Assembly: GCF_009569385.1 (NCBI RefSeq)
Contig: NZ_WBOF01000003.1
Location: 62,001-126,000 of the forward strand
Length of the DNA stretch: 64,000 nt
Direction of reading: 5' to 3'
DNA from: Streptomyces kaniharaensis
Lineage (GTDB): Bacteria; Actinomycetota; Actinomycetes; Streptomycetales; Streptomycetaceae
Below are positions 25,732 through 34,045 of this stretch, piece by piece. Positions within the stretch are counted from its first letter, which is position 1; the number at the start of each line of letters is the position of its first letter. The notes beneath the pieces are model-generated. The model was not told where the DNA came from. It ran no database searches and saw nothing but the letters and a program-made list of their open reading frames with translations. The position numbers and the translations under genes are program-made.

Positions 25732-26046
25732 TCAGCTTGTCGCCTGCCGCCTCAGCGCTCGGAGCCGCAGCACCCAGCGAAGGACGGCGACCTCGGCAAG
25801 CGCGACGAGGACGACCAGGGCGTTGAAGCCCGAGTCGCTCAGCGTCCCGCCGGCGCCGGTCGCGATCAGCGGAAGAGCCGCTGGTGCGGATGCCACCGCG
25901 AATGCGACCGCGGGCAGCTCACCCGAGCCGGAGAGCGGGTCGGCCCAGGGCTGTAGCGTCGTCCAGACCGCGAGCACGATGAGCAGCACGGCGTACCCGA
26001 GACAAACGATGCGGCCAGCAGTGAGGCGCCTGGGAGGAGCAGTCAT
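25732..26046 (-). CDS. Small membrane protein with three predicted helices
   Basis: A 104-aa hydrophobic protein: helix 1 VCLGYAVLLIVLAVWTTL, a short loop, helix 2 VAFAVASAPAALPLIATGAG, helix 3 NALVVLVALAEVAVLRWVL, and a basic C-terminus. ATG 26046 is chosen because the frame upstream is not coding-like. Function unknown. Confidence 0.6.
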   Translation of the reverse strand: MTAPPRRLTAGRIVCLGYAVLLIVLAVWTTLQPWADPLSGSGELPAVAFAVASAPAALPLIATGAGGTLSDSGFNALVVLVALAEVAVLRWVLRLRALRRQATS

Positions 26047-26252
26047 GGCGAGATGCTGCCAGGTACTGACTCGGAGGCGCGCGGCGGGTCCTGGCCGGGC
26101 CACTGTCGCACCCCCACCGTGATCGAGGGGTGCGCTGGCAGGTCGGCGTCGAGGTTCCCGTGGGCAGCATGATCTACTGCGCACCCGGCTCCTACCCGCC
26201 CTCCCCGACAGCACTGTTGACGCGCGGGAGGCACACCCGATCTGGAGGCAGC

Positions 26253-26714
26253 ATGCCGACCACACCGTCACCGTGGCAACCCGCACTCGACCGGCTGCTC
26301 GCCATCAGGCTGCCGGTCGACCCGGGGGAAGCGGACCTGCCGGACGACGTGGCCTACGAAGTGTGGGACGCGGTGCGCGACCTGATCGAGGCGCGCGGCT
26401 CAAGCGACATCGCCGAGCTCGTCGCCGATGCCGCCGCCACCGGGGCCCTCACCAACCAGGAAGCCGCTCTCTACCTGAACATCGCCGCGTGGTGCGGCAC
26501 GGACGATGCCGCGGCCCTGCAGCGGACCCTCAACGGCTGGGTGCGGACGGCCGACGACCGCACCCGCCTCGCCGTCGCCCTCCTCCACCAGATGCACATG
26601 TCACCCGCGCCGGGGGAGGTGGTACCGCGGCAGCACCTGACGGAGATCGCTCACCGCTACCCCGAGCTCCGGGAGCTCTGCGCGTACCACCTCGCCGCCC
26701 GGCCCGCCGACTGA
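26253..26714 (+). CDS. Hypothetical all-helical protein
   Basis: A 153-aa soluble protein, predominantly helical (AYEVWDAVRDLIEARGSSDI, EAALYLNIAAWCGTDDAAAL, TRLAVALLHQMH), with no catalytic motif. TGGAGG lies nine bases before the ATG at 26253. No family recognised and no operon partner. Confidence 0.65.
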   Translation: MPTTPSPWQPALDRLLAIRLPVDPGEADLPDDVAYEVWDAVRDLIEARGSSDIAELVADAAATGALTNQEAALYLNIAAWCGTDDAAALQRTLNGWVRTADDRTRLAVALLHQMHMSPAPGEVVPRQHLTEIAHRYPELRELCAYHLAARPAD

Positions 26715-26804
26715 GGCCAAGGCCGGCCGGACCTGCGCCGCAGCTTCGGTGCGCAGCCCCGGTCGGAGCCTTCGGGGCCGCCCAGGGGCCCTGGCAGGTC
26801 CAGC

Positions 26805-27067
<263 letters not shown>

Positions 27068-27080
<13 letters not shown>

Positions 27081-27099
27081 CCCCGTTTGCCGGCCAAGT
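27068..27099 (-). terminator. Hairpin terminator of the esterase gene
   Basis: Perfect 13-bp arms ACTTGGCCGGCAA and TTGCCGGCCAAGT with a 6-nt loop, 37 bp beyond the stop codon of the leftward esterase gene. It coincides with the breakpoint of the TIR fragment. Confidence 0.7.
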
Positions 27100-27135
27100 C
27101 CCGTCCGCTTCGGTGGGGGGTGGGCCTCGCGGCTG

Positions 27136-28311
27136 TCAGCGGGGCGGGATGATGCCGGTCAGCCAGGTGAAGGTCGGGACGACGAGTGGCTTCCAGGTCG
27201 ATGTGAGGTGCGCGCCGGTGGTCTCGGACGGGGTGACGGTGGTGGGGCTCTTCGCGGCCTGTTGGAGGGCGGTGGCGTCTTCCAGTCCGTCGCCCCGCTT
27301 GCCGGTCACGTAGAGGGCGACGTTCGGCGGGGTCGGGGCGTGGGTGAGGATGTGGAGCGGGTTGGCGCTCTCGCGCAGCTTCGAGTCCTTGGCGGTCAGT
27401 GAGGCCGGTTCGCCGGCCGGGTCGTTGTAGCCGGACATGCTGATCGCGGCGCGGTACCGGTTCGGGTGGGAGAGGGCGAGGCGCAGGGCGCAGTGGGCGC
27501 CGGCGGAGTAGCCGGACAGGGCCCAGCGGTCTGCGGTGGTGTCGGCCCGGAAGTTGTCGACGATCATCTGTGGGACGTCGCGTGAGAGCCAGGTCTCGGC
27601 GTTGACCTTGCCCGGGATGTCGGCGCATCCGGTGTCCGCCTTGCTGCCGAGGAGGGTGACGCGTGGTGCGACGAGGATGAACGGCGTGACCTGGCCGGAC
27701 TTCATGAGTGGTTCGAGTTGCTTGGTCGCTTCCATGGCGTCGCCGAACCAGGCGCTGGAGGATCCGGGGAATCCGACGAGCAGTTCGACCACCGGGAAGG
27801 TCTTGTCCTTGTAGGCCGGGTCGTCGTACTGCGGCGGGGTCCAGACCAGTACCTCGCCGTCGACTCCGGAGAGCCGGCCCTTGAGGTCGGCCTGCTTCAC
27901 GTTCCTGGGCACCGCGTCCGAGTCGGGCGCGTGGAAGGTCTGCGCCACCTTCGGCGCGGGGCTGCCGGACGGGCCGGCGGTGGCGCCACCGCGGTCGCCG
28001 GCCAGGCCCTCGTCCTTCGGCGGCACGGGCACGGCGCGGACGTGGCTGGACGTGCCCAGCAGGTCTCCCCAGCTGTCGTAGAGCTGGTTCTCGTTGTTGA
28101 CGATCACGAAGACCAGGGCCACGGCGGTGAACTGACAGAGCAGCACGGTGGCGAGGTAGGAGAGCGCACGCAGCGGCGTGCGCCGCCCGTCCGCGGTCCG
28201 TGCCGGCCCGAAGAGGGCTCCCGTGCCCAGCCATTGCGCCATGGCCAGCGCTATGGAGGCCCCGAACAGGACGACGGTGAGGACGAAGACGGGAGTGCCA
28301 GTCAGATTCAT
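27136..28311 (-). CDS. Membrane-anchored esterase (alpha/beta hydrolase, antigen-85-like)
   Basis: A 391-aa protein with two N-terminal transmembrane helices (VFVLTVVLFGASIALAMA and ALSYLATVLLCQFTAVALVF), a Gly/Ala/Pro linker, then an esterase-D/antigen-85 type hydrolase domain facing the outside: PVVELLVGFPGSSSAWFGD, FILVAPRVT, and the nucleophile elbow LSGYSAGAHCALRLAL (Ser ~266). The catalytic His probably lies in ETTGAHLTSTW near residue 368. Such membrane-linked esterases act on envelope or extracellular acyl substrates. Length and layout match the streptomycete family. Confidence 0.85.
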   Translation of the reverse strand: MNLTGTPVFVLTVVLFGASIALAMAQWLGTGALFGPARTADGRRTPLRALSYLATVLLCQFTAVALVFVIVNNENQLYDSWGDLLGTSSHVRAVPVPPKDEGLAGDRGGATAGPSGSPAPKVAQTFHAPDSDAVPRNVKQADLKGRLSGVDGEVLVWTPPQYDDPAYKDKTFPVVELLVGFPGSSSAWFGDAMEATKQLEPLMKSGQVTPFILVAPRVTLLGSKADTGCADIPGKVNAETWLSRDVPQMIVDNFRADTTADRWALSGYSAGAHCALRLALSHPNRYRAAISMSGYNDPAGEPASLTAKDSKLRESANPLHILTHAPTPPNVALYVTGKRGDGLEDATALQQAAKSPTTVTPSETTGAHLTSTWKPLVVPTFTWLTGIIPPR

Positions 28312-28483
28312 TGCCTTGGTGCCGGTTTCTGTGCCGTCCGGGCTCGTGTGCCCGGTCTCATGAGTGACAGCCTGGAACGGCTGTTCGGTTGCCTCTGTCC
28401 GGAAGTTTCCGCGTCACCAAGGCCGCGGCCGCTGGGCTGAGGCGCCACCCCAACGATCGATCACCGGGCCGACCCGGGCTCAC

Positions 28484-28521
28484 GGTGGCGGCGTCCGGCC
28501 TGTCGACCGGACGCCGCCACC
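28484..28521 (-). terminator. Terminator of the CU044_5270/sigma operon
   Basis: 15-bp perfect arms GGTGGCGGCGTCCGG and CCGGACGCCGCCACC with an 8-nt loop, 125 bp past the stop at 28646, within the otherwise empty 28312-28645 interval. Confidence 0.65.
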
Positions 28522-28645
28522 GCTCGTGTCGGATCCGCGTATCGGCCCACACGACCCAGCCCTGCCCCTGCCACGTGATCATCGCTGCTGACCGACCATC
28601 ACCACGGTGCTCGGCCTCGCGCGGTGGGCCACCGGCCGACCTGGC

Positions 28646-29461
28646 CTACTTGTCGAACAGCGAGTCCCCGGTGACGGTGCGGGTGGTGCCGTCGGCGAAG
28701 GTGAGGGTCACCGAGTCGGGCACACCACCGTTGTCGTGGTCGGAGCCGGGCCACCAGGCGGTCCAGCGGCCGTCCTGCACGGTGACCTCGAAGGTTCGCC
28801 CGGCGTCCTTCATGGTTACCGCCTTGACGTCGGCCCCGACGAGACCCTCGGCGTAGTTGAACGTGGCCGAGCCGCTGCCGTGGGAGCCACCCGTGTCGTA
28901 GGTGATCACATCGCGCGCGACGGGCTTCACAGCGCCGATCGACATCGTCAGACCGCTGTTCTTCGAGGCGACGTAGCAGAGCATGACGGTGCCGCCGCGG
29001 GCGACCACCATGGAGGTGACCTTGCCACGGAGGTCCGCGTTGGTGATCGTGACGGGCTCGCCGGCGCCCGGCATCCCGTGCAGGCACCACTTCAGGGTGG
29101 TGGCGCCCGGGCCGGTGGAGGTGTCCACGGGGGTCGGGGTGCTGGTCCAGCTGGAGAGCTCGGCGGAGCTCAGCGGCCCGCTGTTCGCCCGGTCGTACAG
29201 CGTCACGCCCACCACGGCCGTGCCCGCGGTGAGGGCGCCGGCGAGCGTGAAGGCCAGCCGTCGCCGCAAGCGCGGCCGGGCGGGCCGCCTGGTGGGTGAG
29301 GCGGTGGGCGAGGTGGCGGGGGTGTCGAGGTCGATCCGGCTCATCAGGCGCTCCCGATGTAGGGCGTGGCGTCCTGGCGGGAGGTCACGCTCGGCCGGCA
29401 GGGGCAGTTGCCCGAGCGGTTCGGCGCGCTCTACCGGATCCGGCCGCTGGTCGGCGTTCAC
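28646..29461 (-). CDS. CU044_5270 family membrane protein (sigma-factor partner)
   Basis: A 271-aa protein. The N-terminal cytoplasmic part (QLPLPAERDLPPGRHALHRE followed by RLMSRID) is the hallmark of CU044_5270 proteins. A transmembrane helix follows at about residues 68-88 (RRLAFTLAGALTAGTAVVGV), then an exported domain of about 180 residues with Cys at KWCLHGM and MLCYVAS. The GTG start overlaps the sigma-factor stop (GTGA) and has GGAGG seven bases upstream, so the two are translationally coupled. The position suggests an anti-sigma or signal-receiving role, which is inference. Confidence 0.82.
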   Translation of the reverse strand: MNADQRPDPVERAEPLGQLPLPAERDLPPGRHALHRERLMSRIDLDTPATSPTASPTRRPARPRLRRRLAFTLAGALTAGTAVVGVTLYDRANSGPLSSAELSSWTSTPTPVDTSTGPGATTLKWCLHGMPGAGEPVTITNADLRGKVTSMVVARGGTVMLCYVASKNSGLTMSIGAVKPVARDVITYDTGGSHGSGSATFNYAEGLVGADVKAVTMKDAGRTFEVTVQDGRWTAWWPGSDHDNGGVPDSVTLTFADGTTRTVTGDSLFDK

Positions 29462-30156
29462 TGGTGTGCCTCCTTGGGGGACAGGGCCGCGGTCGCGGGC
29501 CCACTGCTTATCTGGTGCGGGTCGCGGCCGAGTTCCCTTTCTTTCCGCGGGGCCCGGCTGACGGCCGTCTCGGTGAGGCGGTGCAGCTTGGCCCGGGCAC
29601 GGGAGAGCCGTGAGCGAACGGTACCGACCGGTACGCCGAGGGCCTCGGCGGCCTCCTGGTAGTCCAGGCCGGCCCACACGCGCAGGGCCAGCACCTCGCG
29701 GTCGGGGCGCCGCAGCCGCGCCAACGCGCCCTGCAGGGCGGCGATCCGCGCCGCGTCGTCGATCCGCCCGGCCGCCTCCTCCGCGAAGTCGGGGACGCCC
29801 TCGGGCACGGGCGGCAGTTGGGCCATCACCTGCCGGTGGCGCCGGGCGGCCCGGCGCTGGTTGCTGACCAGCTTGGTGGCGATGCCCAGCAGCCAGGGCC
29901 GCAGTGACCCGCCCTCGGCACTGACCCGGCCGTGCTGGCGCCATGCTTCCAGGAAGGTCAGCGACATCACGTCCTCCGCCGCCGACCATTCCCCGGTCAG
30001 CCGGAACGCGTGGTTGTACACCGAGCGCGCGTACGCGTCGAAGAGCTGCCCGAACGCGTCCCGGTCACCGGCACGCACCCGAGTCCGCATCTCTGGATCC
30101 GAATAGTCCACGCCCACTATCTGGTGCGACAGCTCAAGCCAGTTCCCATGACGCAC
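29458..30156 (-). CDS. ECF RNA polymerase sigma factor
   Basis: A 232-aa sigma factor. Region 2: FGQLFDAYARSVYNHAFRLT, AAEDVMSLTFLEAWRQHG and SLRPWLLGIATKLVSNQRRA; region 4: ALARLRRPDREVLALRVWAG, LDYQEAAEALGVPVGTVRSR. A charged ~45-residue tail follows. The GTG at 30156 is the longest start. A GTG about 13 codons later (VGVDYSDPEM) is plausible. It is coupled to the CU044_5270 gene. Upstream lies a 41-bp tandem repeat array. Confidence 0.9.
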   Translation of the reverse strand: MRHGNWLELSHQIVGVDYSDPEMRTRVRAGDRDAFGQLFDAYARSVYNHAFRLTGEWSAAEDVMSLTFLEAWRQHGRVSAEGGSLRPWLLGIATKLVSNQRRAARRHRQVMAQLPPVPEGVPDFAEEAAGRIDDAARIAALQGALARLRRPDREVLALRVWAGLDYQEAAEALGVPVGTVRSRLSRARAKLHRLTETAVSRAPRKERELGRDPHQISSGPATAALSPKEAHQ

Positions 30157-30240
30157 ATCACATGGCTCCGGCGCTCACCGTCGGCCGGTGTCGGTCCGCT
30201 GCCTGGGCAGGACCTGCCGGTGCGCAGCCGGACGGGGGCG

Positions 30241-30363
30241 GTGCCGGACGGCGGCCGCGGGGCGGGGGCGGCCCGGGGGCGGTGCCGGACGGCGGCCGCG
30301 GGGCGGGGGCGGCCCGGGGGCGGTGCCGGACGGCGGCCGCGGGGCGGGGGCGGCCCGGGGGCG
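30241..30363. repeat. Three tandem copies of a 41-bp GC-rich repeat
   Basis: Identical 41-bp units start at 30241, 30282 and 30323 (each begins GTGCCGGACGGCGGCCGCGG), with partial units on both sides. The array lies between the divergent ECF sigma gene and the reductase gene. It is nearly pure G/C, and 41 is not a multiple of three, so it is not coding. Confidence 0.9.
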
Positions 30364-30480
30364 GTGTGCCGGGCGAGGCGGTCGGCGGTGCGGAAACCGG
30401 GTACCGGCGCGGCGATGAGTTTTCCGGCCCCGGCAGGTCTACATCTTGACCGGGACGACCAACTCATCGGGAGTACAGAC

Positions 30481-31122
30481 ATGGGCCTCATCCACATCGA
30501 GCTGTTCGCGACCCTCGACCTCGTCGCGCAGGCGCCCGGCGGACCCGACGAGGACCCGGTGGGGTTCCCGTTCGGCGGCTGGCAGGCGCCCCTGCTGGAC
30601 GAGGTCACCGGGGCGCAGATCGGTGCCGCGTACGAGGGCACGGACGCCCTCCTGCTCGGCCGGCGCACCTACGACATCTTCGCCGCCTACTGGCCGCACC
30701 AGAAGGAGGGCGACATCGCCGAGCTCTTCAACCGCGTCCCGAAGTACGTGGCCTCCCGCGGCACGCCCGAGCTCCCGTGGGCCGGGTCCACGCAGCTCGG
30801 CCCGGACCTGGCCGGCGCGGTGCGCGAGATCCGGGAGCGGCACGAGCACGTGAAGGTCGTCGGGAGCCTGGACCTGGTGCAGACCCTCCTGCGGGAGAAG
30901 CTCTTCGACCGTCTCGACCTCTGGGTGCACCCGATCGTGCTCGGCGTCGGGAAGAAGGTGTTCGACGGTGGCGCGGTGCCCACGAACGTCACGCTCCTCG
31001 AACCGCCGGTGGCCGGCCCCACGGGCACCGTGTTCCTGCGTTACGGGCTCGCCGAAGGCACGCCCAGGACGGGCGACATGAGCGCGCCCGACCGCGGTCT
31101 CGGGCGCGACGACTCCCGGTGA
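30481..31122 (+). CDS. Dihydrofolate reductase family (RibD C-terminal fold) protein
   Basis: A 213-aa protein with the RibD_C/DHFR-like pattern: N-terminal IHIELFATLDLVAQAPGG, GADALLLGRRTYDIFAAYWP (residues ~55-75), then KVVGSLDLVQTLLREKLFDR and LDLWVHPIVLGVGKKVFDGG. These proteins bind NADPH and reduce pteridine, ribitylamino or other carbonyl substrates, most with unknown substrate. ATG 30481 begins the conserved strand and has GGGAG upstream. The next gene starts 4 bp after its stop, forming a two-gene operon. Confidence 0.88.
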   Translation: MGLIHIELFATLDLVAQAPGGPDEDPVGFPFGGWQAPLLDEVTGAQIGAAYEGTDALLLGRRTYDIFAAYWPHQKEGDIAELFNRVPKYVASRGTPELPWAGSTQLGPDLAGAVREIRERHEHVKVVGSLDLVQTLLREKLFDRLDLWVHPIVLGVGKKVFDGGAVPTNVTLLEPPVAGPTGTVFLRYGLAEGTPRTGDMSAPDRGLGRDDSR

Positions 31123-31126
31123 TCCG

Positions 31127-31969
31127 ATGACCGCTGTCAACGCCAATGAGATCGCCTTGGGCATCGAGTCGTTCGGTGACGACGACGCGCCGCTCGTCCT
31201 GCTCGCGGGCGGGACGACGATGCTCTCCTGGCCCGACGCGCTCTGCGAGCGCCTCGCCGCCGGCGGGCGCCGTGTGGTGCGCTACGACCTGCGCGACAGC
31301 GGGGAGTCGACGACAGCGGATCCGCAGGCACCCGCCTACACCCTGCGCGGCCTCGCCGCCGATGCGGCGGCCCTTGCCGACGCGCTCGGCGGGGGGCCTG
31401 CGCACCTCGCGGGGATCGGCGTCGGCGGGATGGTCGCCCAGGTGGCCGTGCTCGACCATCCGGGCACGTTCTCCGCGCTCACCCTGGTCGGCACCCGCGC
31501 GGTTGCCCCCGGCCCGCCCGACGACGACCTCCCCGACCATGACCAGGCGACGATGAGCCGGCTGTTCGCGCGTCCGATGCCCGACTGGACCGACCGCGAG
31601 GCGGTTGCGGATTTCGCCGCCGCCGGCGCGGAGATCCGCGGCGACGACCCCGTCGCCGCGCGCGCCGTCGCCGCGCGCATCTGGGACCGCACGCCCGGCA
31701 CCACGCCCCCGGTCCAGATGGCCAACCAGATGGGCATGGTGTTCTCCAGGCTCGACTGCACACCCCGCTGGCGCGAGCGCCTGCCCGAGATCGAGGTCCC
31801 CACGCTCGTCGTCCACGGCCGCCGCGACCCGTTCTTCCCCGTCGGCAACGGCGAGGCGCTCGCGCGCGAGATCCCCCGGGCACGGCTGCTCGTCCTCAAG
31901 GAGGCCGCCACCGCGATCCCCGACGCGGCGGTCGGCGAGGTCGCCGAGGCGATGCTCACGCTCGGATAG
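31127..31969 (+). CDS. Alpha/beta hydrolase-fold protein lacking the catalytic Ser and His
   Basis: A 280-aa alpha/beta-hydrolase fold close to the RdmC/peroxidase-like group: PLVLLAGGTTMLSWPDALCE, RVVRYDLRDSGESTT, and the acid loop TLVVHGRRDPFFPV. Two expected features are missing. The nucleophile elbow, normally GVSMGG, reads AGIGVGGMVAQ (Ser replaced by Gly). The C-terminal GH..P segment reads LKEAATAIPDAA (no His). It is full length with normal codon use, so it may be a pseudoenzyme. It is co-transcribed with the reductase upstream. Confidence 0.85.
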   Translation: MTAVNANEIALGIESFGDDDAPLVLLAGGTTMLSWPDALCERLAAGGRRVVRYDLRDSGESTTADPQAPAYTLRGLAADAAALADALGGGPAHLAGIGVGGMVAQVAVLDHPGTFSALTLVGTRAVAPGPPDDDLPDHDQATMSRLFARPMPDWTDREAVADFAAAGAEIRGDDPVAARAVAARIWDRTPGTTPPVQMANQMGMVFSRLDCTPRWRERLPEIEVPTLVVHGRRDPFFPVGNGEALAREIPRARLLVLKEAATAIPDAAVGEVAEAMLTLG

Positions 31970-32135
31970 AGGACGGCGGACGCCGCGCGGACGCGTTGGG
32001 TGAGCCGCTGGGGGCTGATGGGTGCGGGCACGGCGGGCCGGGTAGCCCGACGTCGAGGGCGGTCCGCTGACCTGCTAATATTCTTCTCGTCGCGAGGGAG
32101 ATGATTCCTCGCCAGGCGTCAGCGGTGCTACCAGA

Positions 32136-32244
32136 GCACGTCCTACTTTCAGTAGGGAGAGTCCGTGCAACCCGGGCCTGGCGCTCCACTGTCGGACGAG
32201 GTCCGGTGCCCACTGGGTGCCGGGCCTCGCCCGCGTTTGCGGGC
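32136..32244 (+). ncRNA. Possible structured RNA: three consecutive hairpins
   Basis: Within 110 nt are a hairpin CCTACT-TTC-AGTAGG enclosed by GCACG/CGTGC (32136-32168), a 15-bp stem with four G-U pairs around an ACT loop (32197-32229), and GCCCGC-GTTT-GCGGGC (32229-32244). The G-U pairs favour structure on the + strand. The region lies 170 bp after the hydrolase gene and could be an extended terminator or an unknown RNA. No known family is recognised. Confidence 0.25.
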
Positions 32245-32839
32245 CGTTCACGGGTCAGAACGGCGGCAGCCCCCGGCGAGCGGCTTCTGCTGTACCGCCT
32301 GCTCGCCCCATCCGGTCTGACCGCTGACCGTGCGGGTCAGCAAGGGTGACTGGCTGCCAGAGATGTGTGGGCTCCGCCGTCCTTGCTGTCGCGCGAATCC
32401 CCGTTCCCCGGCACGGATTCGTTCCCGGCGCCCTCTTGATCGGCCCTCTCCCCCGCATACGGTCCACAGCCATCGGACCCACACGGGACGAGAGGAACGA
32501 TCACGAACGAATCCGCTCCTACCTGCTCCCGGCACCGATCTTCGCGCTTCGGCACATCGAGATCGTGGTGCACTTCCGGTAGTTGCGGGAAGCCGACCCG
32601 CCGGCCCGCTCGGGGTTCAGACGGCGGGCCGGCCGTCTCCAGCGTGCGGGTGCGCGGGTTGGCCGCGCACCCGCGGCTACGCCAGCGCGGCGATCACGCC
32701 CGGGCCGCCCCATGCTGTCGGTCGCGCCCCCGCAGCCACAACCAGGCGGTGCGCGGCCGCACCGCAGCGCCCCGACCGAAGCCCCACACCTCGACCCGGC
32801 GACCCTCGAGCTGTCCCCGGTCGTCTCCGAGCCCTGCGC
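32245..32839. other. Gene-free stretch
   Basis: About 600 bp without a supported gene. A + strand frame ends with RIRSYLLPAPIFALRHIEIV and VHFR at 32582 and is protein-like, but has no start codon or ribosome-binding site. Confidence 0.35.
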
Positions 32840-33262
32840 TCAGCCTGCCGTGTCCTCCTCGCCCCGCAGGAGTTCGCTGATGATCTCGATGCCGAGCGCA
32901 TAGGCCGGCGTGCCCGAGGTGATCAGCGCGGTTTCGGCCACGCCGGCGAGTTCGGCGAGCTCGGCCCCCGCGTGCAGGGCTCCGCGGGCGTGGATCCGGG
33001 CGGGACCCGGGCGGCCGAGCGCCAGCAGCTGGCCGAAGTGGACGAGTTGCTGGACCCGTGCGCCGAGCGGGTTGTCGGTCAGCACGATGTGTCGCAGCGT
33101 CATGAAGGCCTCCTCCGTGTGGAGTCGGCCGAGGGTCCGGGCCACGTGCAGCCGGTCCTCCGCCCCGTGAGGGACGGCGCCCAGCGTCGTGCGGTAGCGG
33201 TCCCGCAGGGCCTCGGCGCGCTGGGCGAGGTCGCCGTCCGTCGTGCGGTCGTCGTCCGTCAT
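32840..33262 (-). CDS. Carboxymuconolactone decarboxylase family protein
   Basis: A 140-aa CMD-family protein: RAEALRDRYRTTLGAVPHGA, AFMTLRHIVLTDNPLGARVQ, LVHFGQLLALGR, and the C-terminal helices ELAGVAETALITSGTPAYAL. The AhpD-type redox CxxC is absent, favouring the decarboxylase or lactone-type branch. The ATG overlaps the aldolase stop (ATGA), so the two are translationally coupled and likely act on the same substrate. Confidence 0.78.
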   Translation of the reverse strand: MTDDDRTTDGDLAQRAEALRDRYRTTLGAVPHGAEDRLHVARTLGRLHTEEAFMTLRHIVLTDNPLGARVQQLVHFGQLLALGRPGPARIHARGALHAGAELAELAGVAETALITSGTPAYALGIEIISELLRGEEDTAG

Positions 33263-33924
33263 GAGGCAACCCGGGCCATCGAAGCGCGAACGGCCTCCAG
33301 GGCGCCGTCGGGGAAGTCCACGGCCCCGCCGAGCGCTCGCGCCGCGATCTCCGCCTCGGCGCTCTCCTCGATCGCCATCACCAGGCGGGCGGCAGCCTGT
33401 GCGTCGGCGCCGAAGACCAGCAGGCCGTGGTTGGCCAGCAGGACCGCGGCCGTCGTCGGGCGGCGTTCCAGGACCTCGGCGACGCCCCGGACCGAGACGT
33501 CCGACCCGCGCGGCCCCCAGGGCACCACCGGCACCTCCTCGGCCTGCCCGAAGCGGAGCATCGGCTCGGTGCGACACGGCAGCGGCCGGTGGGCCACCGC
33601 GAAGGCGGTCGCGGCGGGTGAGTGGGTGTGGATCACCGCACCCACCTGCGGGCGGGCGCGGTAGACGATGCTGTGCATGGCGATGATCTCGGCACCTGCG
33701 GACTTCAGTTCGCCATCCAGGACCTGTCCGTCGAGGTTGAGGGTCGCCAACTGTTCGGACCGCAGATCACGCACCCACCCCGGGGAAAGCAGGAAACGCC
33801 CGCCGTCGAGCCGCACGCTCAGGTTGGCGTGACCGGAATGCGACATCACTCCCGCGACGAAGAGCTGCCTGGCAGCCTCGACGAGCTGGTGAGCCGGGTC
33901 GTTCAGTTCAGGTGTGTCTGTCAT
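33259..33924 (-). CDS. Class II aldolase/adducin family protein
   Basis: A 221-aa class II (zinc-dependent) aldolase-type enzyme. Key features are MSHSGHANLSVRL near residue 27, the catalytic acid region LKSAGAEIIAMHSIVYRARP, the zinc ligands in VIHTHSPAATAFA (HxH), and the third His in LLANHGLLVFG near residue 163. The family includes sugar-phosphate aldolases and decarboxylases such as those acting on 4- or 5-phospho sugars or hydroxylated acids. ATG 33924 follows GGAGAGG. It is transcribed divergently from a MerR-family gene with an operator-like palindrome between them. Confidence 0.85.
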   Translation of the reverse strand: MTDTPELNDPAHQLVEAARQLFVAGVMSHSGHANLSVRLDGGRFLLSPGWVRDLRSEQLATLNLDGQVLDGELKSAGAEIIAMHSIVYRARPQVGAVIHTHSPAATAFAVAHRPLPCRTEPMLRFGQAEEVPVVPWGPRGSDVSVRGVAEVLERRPTTAAVLLANHGLLVFGADAQAAARLVMAIEESAEAEIAARALGGAVDFPDGALEAVRASMARVAS

Positions 33925-33994
33925 TCGCAGCCTCTCCAAGTCTCCTGGCCGGCGGCCGCTGTTGCGCCGTCGGCCCGCGTAACTGCAGCCTCTG

Positions 33995-34014
33995 ACTTGA
34001 ACTAAGGTTCAAGT
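33995..34014. promoter_or_regulatory. MerR-type operator ACTTGAAC-N4-GTTCAAGT
   Basis: A perfect 8-bp inverted repeat with a 4-bp spacer sits between the divergent aldolase and MerR genes. On the minus strand it begins TTGACT followed by the palindrome, the layout of MerR-regulated promoters in which the operator lies in a long -35/-10 spacer. Confidence 0.65.
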
Positions 34015-34045
34015 CAAGCGTCCGAGTGAGAGCGGGGGGAATGAC

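Noticed and set aside
30241..30363. CRISPR array
   Set aside because: The repeats are directly adjacent with no unique spacers, almost pure G/C, and no cas genes are present.
32346..32582. Plus-strand frame ending RHIEIVVHFR
   Set aside because: The C-terminal part looks protein-like but there is no start codon with a ribosome-binding site and the upstream portion is not coding-like.
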